From NCBI GenBank assembly GCA_002724315.1, contig PBOJ01000131.1, positions 62,001 through 126,000 on the forward strand: DNA of 64,000 nucleotides. Direction: 5' to 3'. The notes below the pieces were generated by a model that saw only the letters and a list, made by a program, of their open reading frames with translations, had not been told where the DNA came from and made no database searches. The DNA is from Planctomycetaceae bacterium. Its GTDB lineage: Bacteria; Planctomycetota; Planctomycetia; Planctomycetales; Planctomycetaceae. A program made the position numbers and the translations under genes. Shown piece by piece: positions 1 through 8,454 of this stretch; position 1 is the stretch's first letter; every line of letters begins with the position of its first letter.

Positions 1-790
1 AGTCCACTCCCATCGGGATCCCGCGAATCCGGGAGATCTCGGGCGTGATCTTCGAGGCTGGCAGGATGCCGCCCAGGCCGGGCTTGGCTCCCTGGGAGAG
101 CTTGATTTCCAGGGCCCGGATGGACGGGTGTTTGTTGGTGGTCTCGACCAGGTGGTCGAGACTGAAATTCCCCTGTTCGTCTCGACAACCGAAATAGCCG
201 GTGCCAATTTGCCAGATCAGGTCGCCCCCCTGGAGGTGATGGGGGGAGACGCCTCCTTCGCCGGTGTTGTGCAGGCAGCCGGCCAGGCAACTGCCGGCGT
301 TGAGGGCGTGGATAGCGTTTCCGCTGAGCGATCCATAGCTCATCGCAGAAATGTTGACGATCGAAGGCGGGCGGAACGCGCGGCGACGGCGCCGGTGTCC
401 ACCCAGGATCTTGGCCACCGGAATGGCGTAGTAGGGGTCGTAATCGGCCTCTCCGGGGAGTGGACTGCGGACCGGGAAGGAGGAGTGTTTGATGATGAGA
501 TAGTTGGAGGACTGTTCGAGTTCGCTGTCGGTGCCAAACCCGAAGTAGTTGTTCTGTTTCTTCGACGAGGAGTACACCCAGCGGCGCTGGTCGCGGTTGA
601 ACGGAAGTTCTTCGTCATTGCCGGTGACGATGTACTGTCGCAGTTCGGGGCCGATCGCCTCCAGCAGATAACGGAAGTGCCCAATCACCGGAAAATTCCG
701 CAGGATAGCGTGCCTCCGTTGGGTGAGATCGTAGACGAGCACCAGCAGCAAGCAGCCACCGATCGCAACGGCTAACCAGACGAATACCAT
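1..790 (-). CDS. FMN-binding glutamate synthase-like protein, 3' part cut by window edge
   Basis: An open frame on the minus strand runs from an ATG at 790 to the left edge without a stop: 263 residues are visible of a family that usually has about 500-540. Residues 1-20 form a membrane-anchor-like hydrophobic stretch. The core then shows glutamate-synthase domain 2 hallmarks: MSYGSLS (150-156), NTGEGG (175-180), QIGTGYFG (194-201) and EIKLSQGAKPGLGG (228-241), which in this family shape the FMN and substrate site. The protein lacks the amidotransferase domain of canonical GltB, as in stand-alone YerD-type proteins; whether these make glutamate or reduce another substrate is not settled. The Fe-S cysteine region would lie outside the window. 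The gene is divergent from the leucine-rich-repeat gene. Confidence 0.88.
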   Translation of the reverse strand, partial: MVFVWLAVAIGGCLLLVLVYDLTQRRHAILRNFPVIGHFRYLLEAIGPELRQYIVTGNDEELPFNRDQRRWVYSSSKKQNNYFGFGTDSELEQSSNYLIIKHSSFPVRSPLPGEADYDPYYAIPVAKILGGHRRRRRAFRPPSIVNISAMSYGSLSGNAIHALNAGSCLAGCLHNTGEGGVSPHHLQGGDLIWQIGTGYFGCRDEQGNFSLDHLVETTNKHPSIRALEIKLSQGAKPGLGGILPASKITPEISRIRGIPMGVD

Positions 791-966
791 TGACCACTCT
801 CTCCTGTCTCCATCGTGTGCCGTGACCGGGACACAGTATCGACCGGTCGTCGCGGTGTGGCAAGCAGGTGCTTGACGCGGCATCAGAGAATAGGTTGGAT
901 AGCCCCTGTGGATCGTCGCGGCCGAGCCTCGCGACTTTCGGAGTGGTTGGACGAGGAGACGACCCG

Positions 967-2121
967 ATGTTGGTGATTCTCGGTTTGGCTGCCGGTGTGC
1001 TTGCGCTGGCTTTCACCTTGGGACAGATCCAGGGCCGCAATCCGGCCTTTTGCGCCGGGGCTGTGGGTTGGGGGTTCTCGGTGGTGCTTGCCGGGGGATC
1101 CTGCGGGTTGGTGGCGACCGGCCTGATGCAGGACGCTTCGGCGTTGCAGGGTGAACGGGATGCCGTGAAGGCGATCGAGAAGGAACTGGCCGCCAAGAAG
1201 GGGGCCGTGCCGGCCGGAGCGGCCGTGCCGGGGACGCCGAAGCCGGGTGGTCGTACCGCAGTCGTTTCTACCAAGGGCGGCGGCCGCAAGGGCAGCAAAA
1301 AAGGCGGGAGAAAAGGTGGCAAGAAGGGCAGCAAGAAGGGCGGCAAGAAGGGCGGTTGGGGCCGACGCAGTCGTGGGCCGGTCGTGCCGATGACGCCCGA
1401 GCGTGAAGCGCGGATTGCCGCATTGCGGAAGATGGGAGCGAGGTTCCAGGCTCGCGGCGGCCAGGTGGTGCGGTTGCAACTGGCTGGCCCGGAGATCACC
1501 GACAAGCATCTTGAATTGGTCGATGGCCTGTCCGACACCAGTGCGTTCCACCTGCACGCTCCCAAGGTGTCCGCAACGGCGATGGCTCCTCTGGCGACGA
1601 TGACCGGTCTCACCGAACTCGACATGACCGGGACTCCTCTCAATGACGAGTCCCTGGTGCACCTCTCGGGAATGACCAAGCTCGCCGAACTGAAGCTCGC
1701 CGACCAGGCAATCACCGACAAGTCGGCGATCGTCCTGGCCAAGTTGACCGCCCTGAAGACGCTCGATCTGACCAACACGAAACTGACGGACAAAGGGGTT
1801 GCGCGTCTGGCCGGCCTCAAGTCGTTGACAAGGCTGGTGCTCAGCGGGACCCAGGTTGGAGATGACGGCATCGGCGCGCTGGTCGGAATCACCGGGCTGA
1901 AGCAACTGGAGATCTCTCACACCCAGGTGACTGATGCCGTGGTCGACCACCTGTTGAAGTTCCGCAATGCCGAGTTGTTCTGGCTGACCCGGGGAGCAGA
2001 AGGTGTCAGCGACAAGGCGATTGCCCGGATCCGCGTCGATCTCAGGACCTGCGTGGTGAGATTTTCTGCGGTGGAACTGAAGGGCAAACTCAGGGACGGA
2101 GCGGCCAGCGGGGGCGAGTGA
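967..2121 (+). CDS. Leucine-rich-repeat protein with N-terminal membrane segments and Lys/Gly-rich linker
   Basis: A 384-residue protein. The ATG at 967 is preferred over an in-frame GTG at 868 because GAGGAG lies 8 nt upstream and the protein then begins directly with a hydrophobic segment. Two hydrophobic segments (about residues 1-20 and 30-50) suggest membrane anchoring. A low-complexity Lys/Gly/Arg tract follows at about 103-130. The C-terminal half carries at least five leucine-rich repeats of about 24 residues, with phrases such as LTELDMTGTPL, LKTLDLTNTKL and LTRLVLSGTQV. This repeat type is common in planctomycetes and usually mediates protein binding. No catalytic motif is visible. 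The gene is convergent with the sigma-factor gene; the two stop codons are 1 nt apart. The specific role is unknown. Confidence 0.82.
   Translation: MLVILGLAAGVLALAFTLGQIQGRNPAFCAGAVGWGFSVVLAGGSCGLVATGLMQDASALQGERDAVKAIEKELAAKKGAVPAGAAVPGTPKPGGRTAVVSTKGGGRKGSKKGGRKGGKKGSKKGGKKGGWGRRSRGPVVPMTPEREARIAALRKMGARFQARGGQVVRLQLAGPEITDKHLELVDGLSDTSAFHLHAPKVSATAMAPLATMTGLTELDMTGTPLNDESLVHLSGMTKLAELKLADQAITDKSAIVLAKLTALKTLDLTNTKLTDKGVARLAGLKSLTRLVLSGTQVGDDGIGALVGITGLKQLEISHTQVTDAVVDHLLKFRNAELFWLTRGAEGVSDKAIARIRVDLRTCVVRFSAVELKGKLRDGAASGGE
1273..1355 (+). repeat. Imperfect short tandem repeat encoding a Lys/Gly-rich tract
   Basis: Irregular repeats of AAGGGC/AAGAAGGGCGGC-like units encode KGG, KGS and KKGG motifs within the leucine-rich-repeat gene. 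The tract gives a strongly basic flexible linker between the membrane segments and the repeat domain. Such tracts often vary in copy number between strains; that is inference here. Confidence 0.75.
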
Positions 2122-2122
2122 A

Positions 2123-2770
2123 TCAGTCGTCGGAATCGAGTTGCAACGACAGTTCGATTTCGGCCGCGACGGCCTCCTTCAGGTTCCTGAGTGCCCGCAC
2201 CCACATCGTGCGGACCGCCCCCGACGATCGGTCCAGCCGTTCGGCGATCTCATCGAAGGGGCGTTCCTCGATGTGGCGGAGCACCAGGAGTTCGCGGTGG
2301 GTTTCGGGAAGCCGGGCCAGGGCGTCGGCCAACAACACGGCGCGTTCCTTGCGAACCGCCGCCAGCGAGGGGCTGGTGATTGAGGCTTCGAGCCAACCGG
2401 CCAGGATCCGGCTGGGATTCTCTCCACCTTCACCGCCGGCCCGTTCGCGGCCGGCATCTCGACGGGCGGCCCCCAGGTGATGGTCGACCTGTCTCAGCAC
2501 TTCCCGTTCGGCGATCCGTCGTAGCCAGGCCTCCCAGGCCGGTTGGTCGGCTCCCTGAAACGTCTCGATGTGTCCGGCCACCCGGAGCAGCACATCCTGG
2601 ACGATGTCGGAACTGTCGACCCTGCCCGCCATCCGCCCCCCCCGAAACCGGGCTCGTACAAGCAGCGAAACGAAGTGGCGGTACCGGCCCAGCAATTCCT
2701 CCAGGGCCTTGGGTGTGCCTCGGCGAGCCTCAGCAACCAGGGAATCCAGTGGTGGACGATCGTCGTTCAT
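2123..2770 (-). CDS. ECF-type RNA polymerase sigma factor
   Basis: A 215-residue sigma-70 family protein of the extracytoplasmic-function type. Region 2 is represented by VDSSDIVQDVLLRVAGHIETF, a -10-recognition helix motif typical of planctomycete ECF factors. Region 4 is represented by LARLPETHRELLVLRH followed by PFDEIAERLDRSSGAVRTMW, a helix-turn-helix that binds the -35 element. The ATG at 2770 is chosen over an in-frame TTG at 2785; an AGG lies 6 nt before the ATG. No anti-sigma factor is adjacent. The gene is divergent from the pair of small membrane proteins and convergent with the leucine-rich-repeat gene, so its regulon cannot be inferred. Confidence 0.9.
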   Translation of the reverse strand: MNDDRPPLDSLVAEARRGTPKALEELLGRYRHFVSLLVRARFRGGRMAGRVDSSDIVQDVLLRVAGHIETFQGADQPAWEAWLRRIAEREVLRQVDHHLGAARRDAGRERAGGEGGENPSRILAGWLEASITSPSLAAVRKERAVLLADALARLPETHRELLVLRHIEERPFDEIAERLDRSSGAVRTMWVRALRNLKEAVAAEIELSLQLDSDD

Positions 2771-2935
2771 CTCAAGCCTGTTCAACGAGTTAGGTCAACC
2801 CGTCGTGTCGGAGTTGGAAAAAGACGAGAAAAATGTCGCGGGGCGCGTAACACCGCCGGGGCATTTCCGTTCTGTGATTGTAGAGCGGGGCAGACCCGCA
2901 ACAAGCCGGACCCGTGGAACGAAAGGATCTTCATC

Positions 2936-3310
2936 ATGTCTATGGTCACCACACACATCAGCTACCTGGTCATTAGCGTGGGCGTCACCATCTGGGTTGC
3001 TCGCACGTTGCGGAAGCACGGAATGATTTACCTCTCCGACAAGACCGACTCGAAGCCGGAGGTGGCCGAATCGTTCAGCAACCTGTTGATCGTCGGTTTC
3101 TACCTGATCAACCTCGGGTTCGAGAGTCTGGCGCTGAAGTACGGAGGAGTGGCCACCGACACGGTGAGTGCCATCGAGTTGCTGAGCACGAAGATCGGGT
3201 TCGTGTTGCTGTGCCTGGGGGCGATGCACTTCATCACTGTCGCGGTGCTGACCAAGAGTCGCCGTACGGCCGTGACTCCGCCCCCGACCGCTCCCGCATA
3301 CCTCCGCTAG
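2936..3310 (+). CDS. Small three-helix membrane protein, first of a tandem paralogous pair
   Basis: A 124-residue protein starting at the ATG at 2936, with GAAAGGA 8 nt upstream. Three hydrophobic helices are visible: ISYLVISVGVTIWV near the N-terminus, LLIVGFYLINLGF in the middle and IGFVLLCLGAMHFITVAV near the C-terminus. The tail is Pro/Ala-rich and polar. It closely resembles the protein encoded at 3400-3765: both have a TxWV/TFWV start, an (L)IVGFYLIN/MLVGYYLVN helix and an AIELLSTKIGF/SIEMLSSKVGL motif. I do not recognise a named family. The two genes probably form a short operon. Confidence 0.72.
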   Translation: MSMVTTHISYLVISVGVTIWVARTLRKHGMIYLSDKTDSKPEVAESFSNLLIVGFYLINLGFESLALKYGGVATDTVSAIELLSTKIGFVLLCLGAMHFITVAVLTKSRRTAVTPPPTAPAYLR

Positions 3311-3399
3311 GGTTGCCAACCACGGTCCGGTCCCGGTGGTCCGATCCGGTCAAGTGATCGGGCGGGCCACCGCGGGCCGAAGGAAAAGGAATCGGAACG

Positions 3400-3765
3400 A
3401 TGTCTCCAATGGCCATCACCTACGTCCTCTACCTGGCCTTCTCGCTGGCAGTCACTTTCTGGGTCGGGCACACGCTGTTCGTCAACGGGCGGGTGTTCCT
3501 GATCGAGATCTTCGAGGGAGACGCCGTGCTGGCCGACTCGGTCAATCGCCTGATGCTGGTCGGTTACTACCTGGTCAACGCGGCCTTCGTGACACTGATG
3601 CTGAAAACATCCGAACGGGCCACCGACCTGATTTCCTCCATCGAGATGCTCAGCAGCAAGGTGGGCCTGGTGATGCTGGTGCTGGGCGTGTGGCACCTGT
3701 TCAACCTGTTCGCCTTCAGCTGCGTCCGGCGGTACAACGCCTCGCGGCGGCCAGCGGTTGCCTGA
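3400..3765 (+). CDS. Small three-helix membrane protein, second of a tandem paralogous pair
   Basis: A 121-residue protein starting at the ATG at 3400 after a purine-rich ribosome-binding region (AAGGAAAAGGAA). It has three predicted membrane helices in the same places as its upstream neighbour, with conserved VTFWV, MLVGYYLVN and SSIEMLSSKVGLVMLVLG segments and a short basic C-terminus. Divergence between the copies is substantial, so the duplication is not recent. No catalytic or metal-binding residues stand out. Function unknown; a small integral-membrane partner or sensor is possible but unsupported. Confidence 0.72.
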   Translation: MSPMAITYVLYLAFSLAVTFWVGHTLFVNGRVFLIEIFEGDAVLADSVNRLMLVGYYLVNAAFVTLMLKTSERATDLISSIEMLSSKVGLVMLVLGVWHLFNLFAFSCVRRYNASRRPAVA

Positions 3766-3806
3766 GTCCGAAAAACGCTGTTGGCAGATGACGCCGTCGT
3801 CCGGGG

Positions 3807-6800
3807 TCACTCGCCGCCGACCAGGCTCAACAGGTTTCCGGCCAGGGTGGTCACGACAATCCTGCCGTCGCGGTCGACCAGGAGTCCCCCCGGCAACGGT
3901 TCGTCCTTCACCTCGTGTCGCCACGTTGCCTTGCCGGAGGCCTGGTCAAAGGCCACCACGAACCACTGGGGTTGAGCACGGTACTTCTGCTGGTGCTGGA
4001 CCACGGCCACGATGGCATTGGGACCCACCACCAGCGACATCGCCTCGAACTTGTTGCTTTCACCCAGAGAACTCTGCCAGCGAATCGCCTTGGTCTTGCT
4101 CAAATCCGAGGCGACCGTGCCCCGGCTTCCCTTGGCCGGTTCTTTTGCATTGATTCTCTCCAGGACCTTGCTGGTGTCACAGCAGGTCAGCAGGCCGTGC
4201 TTGAAGTTGACCAGTGCCACGGTGGACGTGTTCCAGGCCGGCGGGATTCCGCCGAAGTTGAGCCTCAGGCGACGCTTGGCCGTGTGCACTTCGAAGCTGC
4301 CCTTGCTCGAGACGTTTCGTGGCGAGGAGAACAGGATCCGGCCCCCGGCCACCGGGACCTTGCCGCCAAGCACCCCGACGTAGCGTCCGTGATTGGACTG
4401 CGGCCGCCCCTGCGACCTGGCCTTGACCAGGCACTTACCGGTCTTCAGGTCAAACGGAGCCGGAGAGATCTGGTTGCCGCCGGCGAGTATCAGGCGGCCG
4501 TCGTGGATCGTCAGGTTGCCCTGGGCACTGATTCCCTTGCGAATCCCGGCATTCAGGTGACCGGTTGAATTGTTCTGCCATTTCAAGGCACCGCTGACGG
4601 CGTCAATGGCGAAAAGGTAGGTGCCGTCGTGATCGATCATGCCGGCGGCAAAGTAGGCGACGCCATCGGCGACAAGCACGCCGGTGTTGACCGGCCAGGT
4701 TGAGGTGAGACGGCCGTAGGCCATGATCTGGCGTTCGACCGGAGCGGCGCGGAACCGCCACAGCGGGCGGCCGGTCGCCGCTTCCAGGCAGTAGACGAAA
4801 CCGTCACCGGCTCCGGCGTACAACCGTCCGTCGGCGATGGTGGGAGGCATGCGAATCGGAGCATTGGTCGGGAAAGTCCAGCGGACGGCACCCGAGCCGG
4901 CATCAACTGCACGGATGACGCCGTCCAGTCCGGTGGCGAAGACCAGTCCGGCCGCTGCCACCGAAGGAACTGGCTGCGATCCTGCCGGATGGTTGAAACG
5001 CCAGGACGGCTTGATCGATGCCGGCAGTTTTACGGGAGTGCTTGATGAGCGGTCGTTGTCGCTGCGATGGGTGCTCCAGTCGGATTCGGTGACAGCCAGT
5101 TCCTTGACCTGGGTCGCGTCGGCAAAGCGTTCGAGCCGTTCGGCGGTCGTGGCCACCCTGGCGAACTGAAAATCACCGGCCGAGCATCTGGCGACGTTGC
5201 CGATCAGGCTCAGATTGCAGTCACACTGCCAGGGGCCGAGATACAGCAGACCGTTGGCAGGCAGCGCCCCGTCGTTGCACGCCGGGCGGATCGCTCCGTC
5301 GACAGTCGGTTTTTTTGCTCCGCGATCGTATCGCAGCGTGCCCTCACCGCGGACGAAGAACGAGTCGGAACTGGCCGTCAGCCGGGTGCAGGCGACCTTG
5401 CGGAACCCGAGATCCTCGACCACTCGTCCGGTGGAGGGTTCGATGGCCACGTGATTGCCGCCCTTGCCGACGCCCAGGATCACCCGCCCGTCGACAAAGA
5501 TCGCGTTGGGATTGTTGGTGACCTTTTTCTTGTGCCACAGCTTGTAACCGTCGGCTGTCGAAATGGCCACGACGTTCATCCGGGTCTGGCCCTGGATGAT
5601 TACCGCGTCGGGCGTGAAGACGGCCAGGCACGCGCTGCGAAATCCCGGCGTCGAACTCAGGCCCTCACCGGGTTGCTCGATCAATCCCAGCACGTCCTTC
5701 TCGTCGTTGGTCCAGACCACCTTTCCCGTCTTGGCATCGAGACAGCGCAGATGCTGGTCGGGGCAGTACAGCACCAGCTTGTCCTGGCCCAGGGTCATGC
5801 CCCGTGAGTCGATCGGCTTGCCGGTCTCCTTGTGGACCCACAGCACCTTGTTGGTCTTCAGATTGATGGCGGCCAGTGCGGTGCCGAATCCCCATGGCAC
5901 CCGGGGCTTGCTGTAGTAACCGCGGCTGAGGTCCGACCAGCTCCAGCCGCCGAACGAACGGTCGCCCTTGGTGGTGACCACGCCCTGGTCCCGAGGACCG
6001 GCGAGGGCGTAGAGGATGCCGTCGCGGATGACCATCCATTTCCAGTGTCCCACCAGTCCGGGGATCCGCAGTCGTCCGAGGTCGGCACCAGTCTGGGGGT
6101 GGATTCTCTGACAGCCAGGGCCGTTGATCATGTAGAAGGTGTCCCGGGTGGCTACGAAGGCCGATCGATGAACGAGGTAGCCCTCCGGCAGCGACTTCTG
6201 CCACAGGATCGTGCCGTTGAAGCCGTTGCGAGCGATGAGCTTGTTGAGCATCTTCCACTCGCGGCGATGGTGCGCGATGTGACCGATGGCCAGAAACGTC
6301 CGCCCGCCGGCGGCAGTGGTCACGCTGGGCATGCCAATGTAGTACGGCATGGCCATGAACTGGGTCATGTAGGGCGCCTTGATCACGCTGTCAGTGGACA
6401 CCGGATTGTTGTCGGGACCGTGCTCCCAGTGGCTCCAGTCGGCAGCGCCCTTCTGTGGAGGGCGGCGGCGAGTGACCAGTTGCTTGCCGTCGGTGCGGAT
6501 CAGGGCGCCCTCGGGTCGCAGGACCCGCATCGCTTCTTTGTCGCCGAGTTTGGGGGTGGCCGTGATCACCGCGTCGATCAGCCGGTCGGCGTAGGGGAGT
6601 TGCGTGGCGTCGCCGGCTTGGATCACGAGCCGATCGATTCCCAGCCCGGCTTCGTCAGCGGCCTGTTGAAGGCGAGCCCGCGCCTTGGCGTCGGGTTCGC
6701 GGACCAGCACCAGCAGGTCACTGGATTGGACCAGTTCCAGGACCACCTCCGCCTCCTGCCCCACCGCCACGCACAGTCCGCGATTGACTCCGACCTGTTT

Positions 6801-6932
6801 GAGCAGCGCCGCAGCTTGCTCGGCCGCCTGTTGGGGATCGGCCGAGTGCACCGGGGACAGGCCGGCGGGCACGAGAGCCAGCGTGAGCAGGAACAATCCG
6901 GAATGGCGGACGGTCAGTCGTGGAGGATTCAT
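3807..6932 (-). CDS. Exported PQQ-like beta-propeller protein with methyltransferase-like N-terminal domain
   Basis: A 1041-residue protein. The ATG at 6932 has GGAG 8 nt upstream and leads into a signal peptide ending near residue 30 (VPAGLSPVHSA). Residues about 35-155 resemble a class I methyltransferase fold (VNRGLCVAVGQ, then IQAGDATQLPYADRLIDAV and MRVLRPEGALIRT), but the expected glycine-rich SAM loop is not clean, so activity is doubtful. The rest is repeated PQQ-like propeller blades: ILWQKSLPEG, KVLWVHKETGKP, KVVWTNDEKDV, AVRWTFPTNAPIR, RPLWRFRAAP and ATWRHEV. Such proteins are abundant and mostly uncharacterised in planctomycetes. It is probably periplasmic or surface-associated, and may bind a quinone cofactor or act only as a scaffold. 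Confidence 0.85.
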   Translation of the reverse strand: MNPPRLTVRHSGLFLLTLALVPAGLSPVHSADPQQAAEQAAALLKQVGVNRGLCVAVGQEAEVVLELVQSSDLLVLVREPDAKARARLQQAADEAGLGIDRLVIQAGDATQLPYADRLIDAVITATPKLGDKEAMRVLRPEGALIRTDGKQLVTRRRPPQKGAADWSHWEHGPDNNPVSTDSVIKAPYMTQFMAMPYYIGMPSVTTAAGGRTFLAIGHIAHHRREWKMLNKLIARNGFNGTILWQKSLPEGYLVHRSAFVATRDTFYMINGPGCQRIHPQTGADLGRLRIPGLVGHWKWMVIRDGILYALAGPRDQGVVTTKGDRSFGGWSWSDLSRGYYSKPRVPWGFGTALAAINLKTNKVLWVHKETGKPIDSRGMTLGQDKLVLYCPDQHLRCLDAKTGKVVWTNDEKDVLGLIEQPGEGLSSTPGFRSACLAVFTPDAVIIQGQTRMNVVAISTADGYKLWHKKKVTNNPNAIFVDGRVILGVGKGGNHVAIEPSTGRVVEDLGFRKVACTRLTASSDSFFVRGEGTLRYDRGAKKPTVDGAIRPACNDGALPANGLLYLGPWQCDCNLSLIGNVARCSAGDFQFARVATTAERLERFADATQVKELAVTESDWSTHRSDNDRSSSTPVKLPASIKPSWRFNHPAGSQPVPSVAAAGLVFATGLDGVIRAVDAGSGAVRWTFPTNAPIRMPPTIADGRLYAGAGDGFVYCLEAATGRPLWRFRAAPVERQIMAYGRLTSTWPVNTGVLVADGVAYFAAGMIDHDGTYLFAIDAVSGALKWQNNSTGHLNAGIRKGISAQGNLTIHDGRLILAGGNQISPAPFDLKTGKCLVKARSQGRPQSNHGRYVGVLGGKVPVAGGRILFSSPRNVSSKGSFEVHTAKRRLRLNFGGIPPAWNTSTVALVNFKHGLLTCCDTSKVLERINAKEPAKGSRGTVASDLSKTKAIRWQSSLGESNKFEAMSLVVGPNAIVAVVQHQQKYRAQPQWFVVAFDQASGKATWRHEVKDEPLPGGLLVDRDGRIVVTTLAGNLLSLVGGE

Positions 6933-7026
6933 CAACGGGTCTCCGGCCGGGTTGAGGATCGAGCCGGCAGTCTACCCCGTGCCCGGCACCCATGCCACGG
7001 AACGGCGCCTCGCGGAGATCTAGAGG

Positions 7027-8412
7027 TCATCCGGTCTCGGCGATCCGTTGCCAGAGCCGCGACCAGGCCTGTTGGCCGCGACGAAAACTCGAAATCCGAA
7101 AGAATTCGTCAGGAGCATGAGCCCGTTCGTCGTCGAGTGCGAACGAGAAAATCACCGTGTAGACGTCCAGGTGTTCGCGCAGCAAGCTGCAGATAGGCAA
7201 TGTGCCTCCCGAGCGAGTGTAGTAGGGCGCGGAGCCGTAGAGTTCTTGCAGTACGTCGCCGGCGGCCAGGTTGCCGGGATGGTCGCCGGGCACCAGGTAC
7301 GGGCGAGCACCCGATTCGCTGACCGTCGTGGTCGCGGTCACTCCCGGAGGCGCGTGCTGCTCGACGTGCCGACGAATGCACTCGGCAACCATCGCCGGGT
7401 CCTGATCGGGCACCAGGCGGCACGTGATTTTCGCGTGGGCCTCCGAGGGCAACACCGTCTTCACACCGTCGTCGGTGAACCCACCCCATGTTCCGTTCAC
7501 CTCCAGCGTCGGACGACACCAGGCTCGTTCGAGCGTCGAGTAGCCGGGTTCACCGAACAACTCGTCGACCCCCAGCCCGTTGGCATAACTCTCATCGTCC
7601 TGGGGGATCGTGGCGATCTGCTCCCGATCGGACTCTCCGGGGGTGATCACCTGGTCGTAGAAGCCGTCGATGGTGATCCGGCCCTGGTCGTCGCGCATCG
7701 AGGCAATCAGGCGGGCCAGGGCATGGATCGGGTTCTGCACGGTGCCGCCGTACTGACCCGAGTGGAGGTCCCGGTTGGGGCCAACCAGGTCGATTTCGAC
7801 GGCGCACAGCCCCTTGAATCCGACCAGCAGGTTCGGCTGATCCTCACTCCACTGGCCCCCGTCGGCGCTGACGACGTAGTCGCAGGCCAATCGTTGTTGG
7901 TGCTCGAGAATGAACTCCTCGACGTGCGGGCTGCCCACTTCCTCTTCGCCCTCGAACAGGAATTTCACGTTGATGGGCAGTGACCCGACTGTTTTCAGCC
8001 AGGCTTCGGCTGCCAGGATCGGGATCAGCATGTTCCCCTTGTCGTCGGAGGCTCCGCGGGCATAGATCCGTTCTTCGCGAATCACCGGTTCGAACGGTGG
8101 GTGAGTCCACAACTCCACCGGGTCGACCGGCTGGGTGTCGAAGTGGCCGTAGACGAGGATGGTGGGAGCCGCTTCGCCGGCCTCCAGGCATTCGCCGAAA
8201 ACGGCGGGGACGCCGCCGGCAGAGAGTACCTCGACGGTTGGCACGCCCGCCTGCCGCAACCGGTCGGCCACCCAGTCGGCGGCGGCGGCCACGTGCGGTG
8301 CGTGGTCGGGCAGAGCCGAGATGCTGGGGATCGCGAGGAATTCGAGCAGTTCGCGGGTGAATCGCTCGCCGTGTTCGGCCAGGTAGTCGGACGGATTGGT
8401 GGACTCGGTCAT
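7027..8412 (-). CDS. M20-family dipeptidase
   Basis: A 461-residue cytoplasmic metallopeptidase with the full M20 signature. GHFDTQP (89-95) supplies a zinc His and the catalytic Asp, ASDDKG (121-126) the bridging Asp, FEGEEEVGS (153-161) the general-base Glu and metal-binding Glu, SADGG (182-186) another metal ligand, and RDLHSGQYGG the dimerisation-domain His. The C-terminal RSGGTLP motif is also present. Length and motifs match the carnosinase-like dipeptidase subgroup, which hydrolyses dipeptides with free termini; the exact substrate is not readable. There is no signal peptide. The gene lies 42 nt downstream of the ABC-permease fusion on the same strand and could be co-transcribed. Confidence 0.93.
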   Translation of the reverse strand: MTESTNPSDYLAEHGERFTRELLEFLAIPSISALPDHAPHVAAAADWVADRLRQAGVPTVEVLSAGGVPAVFGECLEAGEAAPTILVYGHFDTQPVDPVELWTHPPFEPVIREERIYARGASDDKGNMLIPILAAEAWLKTVGSLPINVKFLFEGEEEVGSPHVEEFILEHQQRLACDYVVSADGGQWSEDQPNLLVGFKGLCAVEIDLVGPNRDLHSGQYGGTVQNPIHALARLIASMRDDQGRITIDGFYDQVITPGESDREQIATIPQDDESYANGLGVDELFGEPGYSTLERAWCRPTLEVNGTWGGFTDDGVKTVLPSEAHAKITCRLVPDQDPAMVAECIRRHVEQHAPPGVTATTTVSESGARPYLVPGDHPGNLAAGDVLQELYGSAPYYTRSGGTLPICSLLREHLDVYTVIFSFALDDERAHAPDEFFRISSFRRGQQAWSRLWQRIAETG

Positions 8413-8454
8413 GGATCGCTCTCCGGGGGCACGGTCGGTCCGGGGCGAGCCACT

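Noticed and set aside
615-1950. Long minus-strand open frames opposite the leucine-rich-repeat gene (615-1892 and 883-1950)
   Set aside because: Arg/Pro-rich translations without domain features, mirror frames of a GC-rich real gene.
5832-7196. 454-codon plus-strand frame
   Set aside because: Antisense to the PQQ-like gene and spans its 5' end; no recognisable domain.
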